DNA of 64,000 nt from Macrolepiota albuminosa. Lineage: Eukaryota; Basidiomycota; Agaricomycetes; Agaricales; Agaricaceae. Numbering within the stretch: the stretch's first letter is position 1; each line of letters begins with the position of its first letter. This document shows positions 11,818-23,037 of the stretch, piece after piece. The notes beneath the pieces were generated by a model. It searched no databases. It saw nothing but the letters and a program-made list of their open reading frames with translations, and was not told the origin of the DNA. The stretch lies in NCBI GenBank assembly GCA_027475525.1, contig JAMWFC010000054.1, positions 1 through 64,000 on the forward strand. Direction: 5' to 3'. The position numbers were made by a program, and so were the translations under genes.

Positions 11818-12514
11818 AGCTTACGAAACAGGTTGGAACTACAGCGCCCTCCAGTACGCCCTCCGCCGCGCCCTGCCACAACGCATCAAGGACGTCCTCC
11901 GACTTGCCCCGAAACAACCCTCCTACGACGGATACAAGGCCCTCGTCATGCAGATCAACCAACGCTACTGGGAAGACCGCAGCGAGTATTCGAATTCCCA
12001 ACTCCCCTGGAACCTGAGGGGAGGACCCCCTTGGCCCTCCAGTGAAGCCCCCAACCCCCAAGGTCAAAACCCCGGTCCCCCCGCGTTCCCTGGTGGCCGA
12101 CCCCCGGTGAGTCGCGGCTCGCCCAATGCTAACCCCAGCAGCGGCGCCCACCCCCAGGCCCAACTCAACACCGCTGTGGCCGCCCATGACCCGGGCGACG
12201 CGCCAAGCCCCGAGGAACCCCCGGAAGACCCTGAAGACTTCAACTTCGACAACGAACGGGACGAAGAGGCCCTCCGGGCCAACCGGCTTCAAAAGAAGGG
12301 ACGACCCTGGATCGAAGTCCCGACAGATGTGCAGGAACGACGCAGAAGGGAGGGTGTCTGCATACTCTGTGGTGAAAAAGACCATTTCATCTCTGAGTGC
12401 CCCAAACGACAGGTCATGGGACGTGCCACCTGGACCTTCGAAGGGGAGGACGCCACCTACGAGTATTTGGAAAACGACCCAGCAATTTAGACCCGGAAGA
12501 CGCCCTAAATTGCA

Positions 12515-12668
12515 GAATCGACCCCGACGTCTTCTCTGCCCCGGTCTCACATCTTCGCTCTACGACACTCATACAGGACACCCTCACGGCTGAATCGACC
12601 CCGACGTCTTCTCCGCCCCGGTCTCACATCTTCGCTCTACGACACTCATACAGGACACCCTCACGGCT
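12515..12668. repeat. 77-bp head-to-tail duplication 6
   Basis: Units 12515-12591 and 12592-12668, with one mismatch between units; lies at the Gag-Pol junction. Confidence 0.8.
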
Positions 12669-12786
12669 TACCTACCCTCCCACTCTTCACACTCCCTCCT
12701 CCTCAAAACCGCTCTACGACACTCATACAGGACACCCTCACGGCTTACCTACCCTCCCACTCTTCACACTCCCTCCTCCTCAAAAC
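12633..12786. repeat. 77-bp head-to-tail duplication 7
   Basis: Units 12633-12709 and 12710-12786, overlapping duplication 6, so three contig edges probably meet here. Confidence 0.85.
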
Positions 12787-14599
12787 CCGTCTCACCCCCT
12801 CCAGAACCCCCCTTGACACCCTCGTTGACAGTGGCGCCACCGACAACTTCATCGACGAAGCATGGTCTACCTTCACCCCGGAACCCGCTCAGCGACTCCC
12901 AGTCCCGGTACGGCTCTGCCTCTTCGACGGAGACGCCTCTACGGCGGGGGACATCACTCATTTCGTGCGTATGCCTGTTACTTTTGCCAACGGACAGACT
13001 CACAACCTCCGGATGTTGATAACAAAACTTCACCCTTCCGCACCCCTGGTCTTAGGACTCCCGTGGCTCCGGGACACCAACCCCCGCATCGATTGGCAAC
13101 ATCTCACCCTTCGCCTGACCCGGGACCCGACGCCCGACGACCAGCAACTCCCCTTCGACATCCCCCACTCTCTGGACCCTACCCCGAAGGACGGGTCCCC
13201 ATCACCCCCCGGACTCCAGTCCCGTTCGTCCCAATCCTTCGTCATCAATGCCAGGCTGGACGGCACCCCGGGACCAGTATCGGCCCTCATCGACAGCGGA
13301 GCCACCGGAGTTTTCATCAGCGACGCTCTCGACCTCCCCCATGACTCCCTCGACCAGCCCCTCCGCCTGCAACGCCTCGACGGCACCCCCTCCTCCTCCG
13401 GCCCCATCCAGAGGTCTCACTTGGGACGCGTGACCCTGGACAACAACTACGAGTTCACCTCCGACTTCCTGGTCACGCGACTTCACGAATCGACCCCGAT
13501 GGTGCTGGGACTACCCTGGCTGCGCGACACGAACCCCGACATCGATTGGAGGACGCTCACCATGACCTTCCCGGGACCCGAAGACCACCCCTCGACCACC
13601 GTGCACCTCCGGGCCCTAGGAAACAACCTGACGCCCGACACCCCTGGGACGACTGCCGCGCCCCCCACGCATGCACCACCCACACCCGTCCGAGACCGCA
13701 AGGCCCCCGATCGACCCCCAAACATTCCTCAGAACAAGTACAAAGGGCCGAAATACCCCTGCCGGTCTCAGACACGCGTCACACCCGCTCCGGCCAATCC
13801 TTCCGTGACCCCGACCAACCCGAGCGCACTCGACATTAGGATCATCAGGGCCGCCCCCTTTGCCCACCTCATGAGGGACGGAACTCCCACGTTTCAGCTA
13901 CACACCTCGCCCTCCCTCCTGGAAGAACACCTACGCGGGGATGCTATTTCCCGGGAAAAGAAAACCGAGGAGCAAATCCTCCGAGAAGTAGTTTCCCCGG
14001 AGTATCATGAGTTCGCTGACGTATTCTCCGAAGGAGATGCCAAGGAGATCCCCCCTCACCGCCCCTATGATCACATCATTGACCTCGAGGAAGGAGCCAA
14101 TCCCCCTTTCGGCAAGGTATACAACATGTCGGAGGTCGAACTCCAGGCCCTCAAGGACTACCTCGACGAAATGCTCGGTAAGGGATTCATCCGACCCTTC
14201 GCCTCCGCCGCCGGAGCCCCGGTCCTATTCGCCAAGAAGAAGGACGGCTCGCTCCAACTCTGCGTCAACTATCGAGGACTCAATAAGATCACCAAGAAGA
14301 ACCGCTACCCGCTCCCGCTCATCAGCGATCTGGTCGATCGACTCCGCAGTGCCAAGGTTTACACAAAAATTGACCTCCGCTCCGGTTACAACAACGTCCG
14401 CATCGCCCCGGGACACGAGTGGAAAACCGTGTTCTGCACGCGGTATGGTCTGTTTGAGTACCTTGTGATGCCTTTTGGAATGACTAACTCCCCCGCCACG
14501 TTCCAATACTTCATGAACGACATCTTCCACGACATGAGCGACGTCTTTGTAATCGTCTACCTGGACGACATCCTCATTTATTCCGACTCACCGGAAGAC

Positions 14600-14753
14600 C
14601 ACCAGAAGCATGTCCGGCAAGTCCTCAAACGCCTCCGGGAGCACAACCTCCACGCCAAGCCCGAGAAGTGTTCATTCACCAGAAGCATGTCCGGCAAGTC
14701 CTCAAACGCCTCCGGGAGCACAACCTCCACGCCAAGCCCGAGAAGTGTTCATT
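14600..14753. repeat. 77-bp head-to-tail duplication 8
   Basis: Units 14600-14676 and 14677-14753; splits the reverse transcriptase frame shortly after YLDD. Confidence 0.92.
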
Positions 14754-17267
14754 CTATACGGAAGAGGTTGAGTATCTTGGCGTCATCGTATCCCCAAACG
14801 GCGTTCGCATGGACCCCCACAAGGTCGAGGCCATCGTCAACTGGCCGCAGCCCCGGAACGTCAAGGAAGTACAGTCTTTCTTGGGTTTCGCTAACTTCTA
14901 CCGGAGGTTCATAGATAACTACTCCGGTATCACGAAACCCCTCAACTGGCTCACGCGCAAGGACATCGCCTGGAACTGGGACAGTAAGTGCCAGAGTGTC
15001 TTTAACCTGCTCAAGGAGGCTTTCACGACCGCCCCCGTACTCCGGCACTACGACCCGACCCTCCCGATTATCCTGGAATGCGACGCCTCCGACTACGCCA
15101 TCGCTGGGATTCTCTCGCAGATGGAACCTGACGGAGGAGAGCCCCGGCCAGTGGCCTTCTACACCTGGTCCATGATCGACGCCGAGCTCAACTACGACAT
15201 CTACGACAAGGAACTCCTTGCCATCGTCGAAGCCTTCAAGCAATGGCGAGCCTACCTCGAGGGAGCCTGGCACCGGATTCAGGTCCACTCGGATCACAAC
15301 AACCTGCAGTATTTCACCACGACCAAACAGCTTAGTCGACGGCAGGCCCGATGGTCCAAGGTGCTCTCGGAATACGACTTCACGATCCAGTACTGCCCGG
15401 AACGACTCAGAGCTAAACCCAACGCCCTCACCCGTCGACCGGATGTCTATCCCAAGAAGTCGTTCGAGGCGGAACGCAATGCGTTCAATCATTGCATGGT
15501 GATCCCTCCCAAACATCTGAATGCCGTACTGATCTTAAACGACGAAGGAACCCTGAGCCAGATCCGCTGCGCCCCCCGGGACAAGTACTTCACCGACCAC
15601 GACCCCCGCAACTCCCCCGATGGGACTGACCGGGACCCCGCCTTCTCCCTGTCCCCCGACAAAAAACTCCTCCTCCGGGACGGCCGCATCTATGTCCCAA
15701 ATCATGCCCAACTCCGCTACGACGTCCTCCGTCAACACCACAACCACAAGCTCCAGGGACACCCTGGAATACGTAAGACTCTCCAGCTGATCTCCTGGAC
15801 TTACTTTTGGCCAGGGTTGAAAAAGGACGTGACTCGCTACATTCGATCATGTGAACCCTGCCTCCGGGCCAAGGTCCCCCGACACCGACCATATGGACTC
15901 CTGAAACCCCTGCCAGTCGGACGACGCCTCTGGTCCTCCATATCCCTGGACCACATCGTCGAACTCCCGGAGTCTGAAGGGTTCAATGCCATTCTTGTCG
16001 TTGTGTGCAGGCTAACCAAACAGGGCATTTTCCTACCCTGCCACACCACGGACACCGCCCCGGACTTCGCCCGGCTGTTCCTCAAGCACGTCTTCGCCAA
16101 ACATGAACTCCCGGACGACATCGTCTCCGACCGTGGCCCCCTCTTCGTGTCCAAGTTTTGGACTTCCCTGTGTAAGGCACTTGAAGTAAAAACTAACCTC
16201 TCTACCGCCTACCACCCCGAAACCGACGGCCAAACCGAAAGGGTCAACCAGTCTCTTGAGCAGTACCTCCGACTGTACGTCAACTACTTGCAGGACGACT
16301 GGCACGCTGAGCTCCCCCTGGCCGAATTCACTTACAACAACACGCCGCACTCTGCCACCGGGGTATCGCCCTTTTTCGCCAACAAGGGATACCACCCTTG
16401 ACTGACACTCTCACTCCAGGACATCCCGTTGCACGCCGCCCACGAGGTCGCCCGGGATCTCCAATCCCTTCACGAGTTTCTTCGAGAAGAGATCGACACC
16501 GCAAACCAGACCTATGCGAAACATGCCGACCGGAAACGGGAAGACACCCCCGACTGGACCCCCGGAACAAAGGTATGGTTAGATTGACGCCACCTCCGCA
16601 CCTGCCGGCCCTCCCCAAAACTCGATCACAAGCACCTCAGCCCGTTCAAAATATTGAAGAAGGTCTCATCCCACGCCTACAAGATCGAGCTTCCCCTGGG
16701 GCTAAAAGGTCTGCACCCGGTATTCCACGTCCGCCTACTGGAACGGCACCCTCCGGATCCCTTCCCCAAACGATGCCCCAAGCCCCCTCCCCCGGTCGAG
16801 GTCGAGGACGAGTACCACTACGAGGTTGAAGACATCCTCGACTCCCGGAACATTCGTGGACGACCCCACTTCCTTGTACGATGGAAGGGATACGGCCCGG
16901 AAGACGACACCTGGGAACCGCGTCGAAACCTCAAAGGCGCCCTCGACAAACTCCGGGACTTTCAACAATGGCACCTGGGAAACGACCCTCCCGGGCGCGG
17001 GACTCACAGACGGCAGTAGTGGGCGTAACCCCCGCCTCTGGGCTCAGTAGGGATTCAACTCCCATGTATACTTTCTACTTTCCCTTTCTAGATCTTACTC
17101 CTTTTTTAGTACCTTTTCGTAGTAGTGTCCCAGAGTCTGGGCAAGACGTTCCTCCGGTTTCGTTCGGTTTTTTCACCCCCTTACTCATACTTCTCACTAA
17201 TTCGGGACAACCGAGTATATACATTTTTTTAGAAATACACTATACTACAGCTACGGACCGCGAATTA

Positions 17268-19060
17268 GGCGACAGCAAGAAAAGGGGGCCCCGAATCACC
17301 CCCACCCTCCCCTCCCCTCGGCCAGCCCTGGAACTCTTCCCCCACCCCCTCCGGATCGTGTCCCCACCACACCTCCTCGGCCAGTTGGTCCCAGGACAGG
17401 AGCGGCTCCCCCTCGTCCAGAACTCGCTCGAACCACGATCCCGGGGCCGGGACGTTCCTCCGGTGGTGCGCGGTCACCAACCTCCCCAACAGGTCCAGAC
17501 CCCGCTCCACCCCGGGGTTCCCTGCTTCTGACTGGAGTCCCTCTTGCAGGGAGGCGAGCGCCGTGGCCACTCCGTCCAGGAGCTGACGATGCTCCCGAGC
17601 CCAGCCTGGGGATGTCAGTACCGACCCGACCACGAAAAAAGGAGCACTCACTGAGAGAGGCCATACGCCCGATTACCACATCCCGGCGCAGAACCTCGAC
17701 CAACCCCAGGGGTTCTTGCCCAGGGAGCCCAACCCCCTGCTCTAGCCTGGCCCCCATGGCGTCCAGCCGGGCCTTGGCCTCCCCCCGTGCCACCCTTGCC
17801 TCCCCCAACTCCCGGAGGGCTGCCTCGCGATCCTCCTCCAACCCCCGCCCCCTCCTCACGTTCCTCCCTCTCCCGGTCCACCTGCTCCAAACGCGCCTGC
17901 AGTTCCCTCACCTCGGCGCTCAAGGGTCGCCTGGACAGCGGGGAGAATACTGCCGGGGAAACGTGCACTGGGGAGGCCAGGGACGGGGTCTGCACGGGCA
18001 GGCGCACCCTCTTGGAGGGGCCCGGGGAGGGACTGGGCGACGCCCGCCGCTTCCCCTTGTCCAGGTGCCCCCCCTGCCCCTGGGTGCCGGACCGAGGAGC
18101 CCAGCGCATGATCAGCACCACGGGTCGGCCCCAGCCCCCCACCCGGATGACCCCCTGCTGGGCACCTCCGCGGGCGCTGCGGGCACCCCCCCTACCGGCT
18201 CCACCACCTCCCCCACCGGCTCCGCTACCCAGTCCCGCTCCTCTACCCCCATCCTCCAGGTAACCTCCCCCAACGGCCATCCCTGTTCCCCACCGGCTCC
18301 GCTACCCAGTCCCGCTCCTCTACCCCCATCCTCCAGGTAACCTCCCCCAACGGCCATCCCTGTTCCCAGGCGACACAACGCACCCTTCACAGCGCCGACA
18401 CGGAACAACGTTCGTGGTTGAGGCGGCAAGCCTCACACACGGCCGTGTCCCGGTGGGACGAGGGGCCCGGAACTTTGAACGCGCAAAGCACGCCTCGACG
18501 AGCGCAGTGCAAGCACTACACCGGAGTCAGCAAGAGGGATCAGAGGTAGGAAAACGACTCACCGGTCCGTTGTTCATGCACCAGGCGTGGGTAGGCAGAC
18601 CCCAGAGCCTCTCCAGGGCCTCCACAAACAGATCCTGCGTTGCGTCCACCCACGCAACGTGTTGACTCTCCGGGACCTCCGACACGGTCCCTATCCCCAT
18701 CCCGGAACGACAAAAGCGGGGGGCGGGCAATCTAGGACGGGAAGGGGGCTGCGGACGGGGAGGACGGACAGTCATGCGCGTGAAGGTCGGCGCAGAACGA
18801 CTGGAACCCGCCCCGGGAACAGATTCCGGGAGCCGGCTGGGACCTGCCTCTGGGGCAGTGGTGTTGTGTTGTTCTGAAAAAGGAAGGTCAGTAGCGACAA
18901 GCGAGCGGCGTGGGAACCACTCACGTTGCTGCACGAGCGCCGCCACGCGCTCCTGGTCTTGGCGGGCTTGGTACCGCGCGTCCCGGGCTTCCCAGGCCAT
19001 GAGGGGCGCGACCTCGTTGGTTTGCGGAGGCGTCGGGAAATGGCTTGGCGTACGCGACAT
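17268..19060 (-). CDS. Antisense spliced gene with Zn2Cys6-like cluster inside gypsy-1
   Basis: Lies between pol and the 3' LTR, opposite to the retrotransposon. ATG at 19058-19060, 128 bp from the LTR. A first possible intron is 18924-18874 (51 bp, GTGAGT..CAG). The second, 18562-18516 (GTGAGT..TAG), joins in phase to an exon starting at 18515. That exon encodes six cysteines spaced CX2CX6CX15CX2CX6C, the pattern of fungal Zn2Cys6 DNA-binding clusters. Further on come a basic nuclear-localisation-like stretch (KGKRRAS then SKRVRLP, about 18030-18060), a predicted coiled coil (about 17930-17760) and a conserved-looking C-terminal exon (17605-17265, entered by an intron 17651-17606, GTGAGT..CAG). 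Frames between about 18390 and 17860 do not join cleanly: the 77-bp duplication at 18211 and perhaps one indel interfere. Probable role: nuclear DNA-binding protein of the element; function unknown. Conserved splice sites argue against a chance antisense frame. Confidence 0.6.
18211..18364. repeat. 77-bp head-to-tail duplication 9
   Basis: Units 18211-18287 and 18288-18364; breaks the antisense gene downstream of its cysteine exon. Confidence 0.9.
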
Positions 19061-19455
19061 GTTTGAACTTGACGGTGAAATTTTTTTTCGATACGTGGCA
19101 GGTCAGGTGCCGGATCCCACGGTTGACCCCCGGTCCGAACCACCGCTACGCGTGCCTCGGAGGGTCTCGGCGCTGAGGGGGGGGTGATGTCACGACCCCT
19201 CCCCTCCGGGCCCACCCTGGGACACCCCCGGAACACCATCTGGGACCCTCCCTCCGACCCCACAGGACTCGCCCCGCCGTCATGACCGCCAACACCGCCA
19301 TCACGCACATCAAGGACCGCCATCAGCCACCACCGGCCCCGATCAGCAATCGGATCACGTGACTCGTTTCCGGCCATCACGCATCACGCATCACGGCTCC
19401 CTCCGCGCCAATTGATCGCGCGCCCCACACGCACGATCCCGGTATACAGCCCCTG

Positions 19456-19609
19456 CCGCTACTCAATGACCCCCGGAACCCATCCCAGACACCCCGGAAC
19501 CCCGAGACCCGGTCCCGTAGTACTTATAGCATCCGCTACTCAATGACCCCCGGAACCCATCCCAGACACCCCGGAACCCCGAGACCCGGTCCCGTAGTAC
19601 TTATAGCAT
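19456..19609. repeat. 77-bp head-to-tail duplication 10
   Basis: Units 19456-19532 and 19533-19609 in the 3' LTR. Confidence 0.9.
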
Positions 19610-19657
19610 AGCTCCCTATTGTATTCGCCAGTCTTGATATTACATACTTTGCTTTAC

Positions 19658-19811
19658 TTGGATTGTTGCGTGCCCTCTATTTGACTGGTACGCATTGACT
19701 GGCACGCTTGACTGGCACGCTTGGATAATCGCGTTTGGATTGTTGCGTGCCCTCTATTTGACTGGTACGCATTGACTGGCACGCTTGACTGGCACGCTTG
19801 GATAATCGCGT
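19658..19811. repeat. 77-bp head-to-tail duplication 11
   Basis: Units 19658-19734 and 19735-19811 in the 3' LTR, downstream of the predicted transcript start. Confidence 0.9.
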
Positions 19812-20943
19812 ACTCTAAGACTGGTATGCACTTTGCGACTCTAACTTACTAACTTGGTCTCGTCTTAGAACCCCCGGTTCACGACTCGACCCCCACCCGA
19901 ACTCCCCAGTTACCCATCCACCCAAAACCCCCGGACTAAGTCCCCTCTCCCAGGATTTCCCTGTCCACGTCTTGAATCCTGGAGTCCTAGCCCCGGAGTT
20001 CCAGACACCCGAGTATCCGTGGGTTAAGTCCGCATTGTAAGGGCGATTGCTTTCCCGGAAAGCCCCCGACTCAGCGGAACCTGACACTAACTAACCAATT
20101 TTGGCAATATTTGATGGCTGCGCATGGCAAGAAGCAGATCCGATCAATGATAGCGCCGACGGCAGACAGAATGACAACTGACAGATGGCATCAGTCACTG
20201 ACGACAGCGCTTAGGGAGAAGCCTGATGATCTATCAAAAACTGACGGACAGCTTGGCGTTTGACCTTGGCGTCTGACACTGCTTAGCGCCTCGATCTGGC
20301 GCCTGACATTGCTAAGCATTTTGGACAGACAGAAGGGTGATGGATTGATGGTTTAGCTTCGCAATCTGCTGCCTGGCGTCGCTAAGGGTCTTGAATGGAC
20401 GGTAGGGATCTGAAACCGTTGGAGCTACCCCTATGAAATCTTCTAGTTTACCGCACTTTGGCAATGGTTGGTCACTAGCAACGGTGAACTCCTTGTAGTA
20501 TATAAAGTACTTACCGACTTGTACATACCCATTGAACAATAGACCAGAGTTTCCTGCTCCCCTTACTTCAGTCTCCCTTATGCTCAAGACCTCATTTACG
20601 GTCGGCAACGTCGAACTCGTTGGCAGTTGCAGACTTTTGCTAGCCTTCGACCTATTTGCGCCTTGCAGCTACGGCAGGCATTAATGATGCTTAGACTTTG
20701 CTAAGCTTACTGTGTGCTTGCCGCTGACATTGCCGTGTGCACTTACCGCTTCTTTCATAGGCGCTTTACCTTAGCGCTTTACACTTGCCAACTCTCCTTA
20801 CCGACTTTACCCCATTTTCACAGGCACATTCTCTGGGACCTGCCCGGGACTCCTCACATCACTTATAGCGCACCCAACGCAAGCTTTTTGGTACGGTAAC
20901 ACTATAGCCATATTTGTTACTGACCAAACTTTGGGCGTCATCA

Positions 20944-21370
20944 CTGTATCTTCTATTGCCTCAACTTGGTCTGCTAGCAGTATGGCATCAATGTCAGAGT
21001 CAGCTATGCAGCAGCTAGTTGCATTTGCTCCTGGCTTGACTACTTTATCTGACTCAGAATCTGAAGAGTCTGGTGCTAATCCAGATGAGTTTAAGCCTGC
21101 TCCCACATAGTACTCTTAAGATCCTTGTGGTTCTGTTGATTTTGAAACACTCTCTCTTTACAAACAGATGGATTTATCAGATTTGGTTCAGGTAGCACCT
21201 TAGGAACTTCAAAGCTGATTTAGCCCAGAAACCATGGTTCAATTTGCAGTCATGGCAGAACTGCTGGAAGAGAAAGAGGTAAGGAGGGGTAGGGATCAGG
21301 ATAAGCCTAATTTGAATATACCAGAGCAGTCACTCAAAAATATTGAATAGCCTACTAGAAAACATTCTAT
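20944..21370 (+). pseudogene. Split unknown coding relic, right part
   Basis: Continuation of the serine/acid-rich frame of 8280-8549 beyond the LTR-B insertion (MASMSESAM then LSDSESEESG), followed by several stops. Family not recognised. Confidence 0.35.
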
Positions 21371-21929
21371 AAGATCTTGAAAGTAAATGTAGTTGACTAT
21401 GTATTTTGGACTTGTACACCTGTTAAAATCAAATATCTTGCACTCTATTATGTCTTTTGCTTATTGGTCATCTGCTTCAGATATCATATATATAAAACCT
21501 GTGTTCTCTATATAATATCAGATGCTTAGTGTAGTAGTAACTATCATTCATATTTCTATAAAGGGCTATGTGCGAGACTTCAGGTTCAAACCCCTATTAT
21601 TGTAAGTAACAATTATTCATTAGTAACAAATATCACTAACAACTATTAACAATAGTTAACTATTGCAAATGAATAAGTAAGTAATAAATGTATATGTCTA
21701 TAGCAATTGTAAGTTTACTGACTCTCAGCTTATTATAATTAACTAAAGGTGGTATTCTGTATGTATGTGTCTTTTATATGTAGCTGAGTAAATAATGGAG
21801 TCATTGTTTATGAACATTATAAAGGAAAAGGATGGCCAGTTGTAGTAGTGTCTGTGGGTGTATGTGATATGTGTGATAGCATCTGTGGATATATATGATG
21901 ATGTGTAGTGACATTGTCACCATTCAACA
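21371..21929. other. AT-rich decayed DNA
   Basis: No gene or repeat border recognised; CpG nearly absent. Confidence 0.4.
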
Positions 21930-22129
21930 GACTCTGGCTTATATAAGTAGTCTGTATATAGTATTGAAGGGCCCACACTTGTCTGAATAATAGCTAAAGA
22001 ACCAGAGCACCTCAAAGGCTGAAAGTGGTACTAATAGATAATGTTGAAAGAATACAAACAGTAAAGTGAGAGAAAAAAGAGTGAGGAAATAAAAAGTGAA
22101 AGATAAAAGAAATGAGGAGTCCTCTAACA
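21930..22129 (-). repeat. Truncated LTR of the 7.1-kb solo LTR family
   Basis: On the minus strand begins TGTTAGAGGACTCCTCATTTC and matches the first 180 or so bases of the LTR at 7106, including the block ending AGACAAGTGTGGGCCCTTCA. The remainder of the LTR is not recognisable, so it is truncated or strongly diverged. Confidence 0.7.
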
Positions 22130-23037
22130 GTTGGGTGGTAGCAATACTCATGTTTTACTTTGAATTAGTACATGTAAAAAGCATGTTCTATAGACCAGAC
22201 AGATTATCATTTCAACTGTGACAACCAGGCAATGAGGTGCTAAACAATAGCAACAACAAAGTATTTGATAACTGGATTAATCAATTACATAGATTTATAT
22301 ATATCATTTAGCTATCTATATCCTTACTCTGCAACAATTTACCAATCTCTACTTGGCTGCATTCTATGTATGTTCCTTATAAATCTAATCTCTATCAGGC
22401 ACAAACTACATTTTATACTGCTGTAGTACTTGGTTGCAAGTAGTATTTATAGTTCTGGGGCTTGATAGTTTAGAAGGATCCCTCTAATACACACTGGCTT
22501 GATGATAAAATTAAGATATTATAACTTTGAGTGCTTCTCAGAATATTCCAAAATGCAAAAGTTTCTTAACAAACTCTAGCCTAAGAAATTTACTCCCTAG
22601 AAATTACTGAGCCTTTGCCTATCAATTGCATAGAATTTATGAACTGTGTAGCTTGAACAGCATTATCCAGCTTCCCAGTAGTAATTTGACAAATAATAGA
22701 CTGTTTGTCACATGCTATAAGCTTGGAAGGACAACCTCCAGGATAATTCTCTTTGTTGCTCTCCAATTCTTTGTTCATCCTCCCCACAGTGCCCTCTCCC
22801 AGTCCAATTTTCGCTTGGATTTCATGCTAAGAATATCCCTTATTGAGGAGAGAAGCAACAGAAGAGCAATTGGCAGCAGAAATAGGTTGCATGATGGTGG
22901 TAAAGTGTCAAGAAGGTGTTTGATTGAAGTTGAACATGTCAAATTAGTACAAACAAGGTCACATGTCATTGTTTATACTTTCCACAAGATGTTCCCATCT
23001 TCTATTGCTGAGAAGTATTGAGAAAATATGAAAATTA
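22130..23037. other. AT-rich decayed DNA
   Basis: Short open frames on both strands, none recognised. I see no clear repeat structure. Confidence 0.35.

Larger units (their letters stand above)
9567..12490 (+). pseudogene. gag: Gypsy-1 Gag polyprotein
   Basis: Structural protein of the retrotransposon particle. The first ATG after the primer site (9567) opens a tyrosine/proline-rich N-terminal region. A charged helical segment follows at about 10099-10430, then a long proline-rich linker (10760-11230) and the capsid-like domain (about 11290-11990; PKWRTFL, FQVDSSRVAFAALYL and RYWED). A C-terminal CCHC zinc knuckle of spacing CX2CX4HX4C lies at about 12357-12400, and the stop is TAG at 12488-12490. 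Breaks: TGA at 10435-10437 and 10696-10698, both readable as former CGA; 77-bp duplications at 9742, 11363 and 11664 shift the frame; at least one other shift lies near 9960. The capsid part is well preserved, so the copy is young. Pol lies in the -1 frame relative to Gag once duplications are removed, suggesting frameshift expression, though I could not assign a slippery heptamer. Confidence 0.85.
12500..17019 (+). pseudogene. pol: Gypsy-1 Pol: two proteases, RT, RNase H, integrase, chromodomain
   Basis: Replication enzymes of gypsy-1. Two retropepsin-like domains stand in tandem: the first has LVDSGAT at 12821 and LGLPWLR near 13050, the second LIDSGAT at 13286 and LGLPWLR near 13505. Reverse transcriptase follows (about 14090-14760) with KIDLRSGYN and the catalytic YLDD, then RNase H (ECDASDYA and DKELLAIVEA), the integrase HHCC region (GHPGIRKT to CEPCLRAK), the integrase core (SLDHIVEL, SDRGPLF and ERVNQSLEQYL) and a C-terminal chromodomain at about 16810-16960 with [18 protein letters not shown]. 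Stops at 16399-16401 and 16585-16587 are TGA where CGA fits; 77-bp duplications at 12515, 12633 and 14600 disrupt the frame. All catalytic motifs I looked for are present. The chromodomain is expected to bind methylated histone H3 tails and guide integration. Confidence 0.92.
8635..20086 (+). mobile_element. Gypsy-1: full-length chromodomain Ty3/gypsy retrotransposon
   Basis: Two LTRs (8635-9533 and 19188-20086) are flanked by the perfect 5-bp duplication CTAAC at 8630-8634 and 20087-20091. The equivalent unoccupied site exists in the second LTR-B copy at about 55575. Order inside: self-priming primer site, proline/tyrosine-rich Gag with CCHC knuckle, two protease domains, reverse transcriptase, RNase H, integrase and chromodomain, then a 2.1-kb tail holding an antisense gene. 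Base composition is GC-rich, unlike the AT-rich flanks. The four premature stops I located in gag-pol are all TGA where CGA fits the context, and the other breaks coincide mainly with 77-bp assembly duplications, so insertion was probably recent. Chromodomain integrases of this group direct insertion to heterochromatin, which fits a nested landing site. Confidence 0.93.
19188..20086 (+). repeat. Gypsy-1 3' LTR
   Basis: Starts TGTCACGACC after an AGGGGGGGGTGA purine tract (19176-19187) that would serve as polypurine primer, and ends CCTGACA before CTAAC. Corrected length 745 bp, equal to the 5' LTR; visible differences between the two are few and mostly transitions. Confidence 0.92.
8550..20943 (+). 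mobile_element. Solo LTR family B (copy A), split by gypsy-1
   Basis: The pieces 8550-8634 and 20092-20943 together match the uninterrupted repeat 55491-56501. The joined element starts TGATAGG, ends GTCATCA and is flanked by CTGT at 8546-8549 and 20944-20947. Joined length is 937 bp against 934 bp for the second copy after removal of its 77-bp duplication. Both copies have 4-bp duplications (CTGT here, ACGG there). A TATA-like AGTATAT motif precedes a conserved AACAATAGACCAGAGTT block, consistent with LTR promoter and transcript start. No internal domain of this family is seen. Confidence 0.8.

Noticed and set aside
8697..12786. 77-bp duplications as genuine minisatellites or transposon target duplications
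   Set aside because: Identical length at unrelated sequences in several elements, and frame breaks in otherwise intact genes, fit assembly overlap better.
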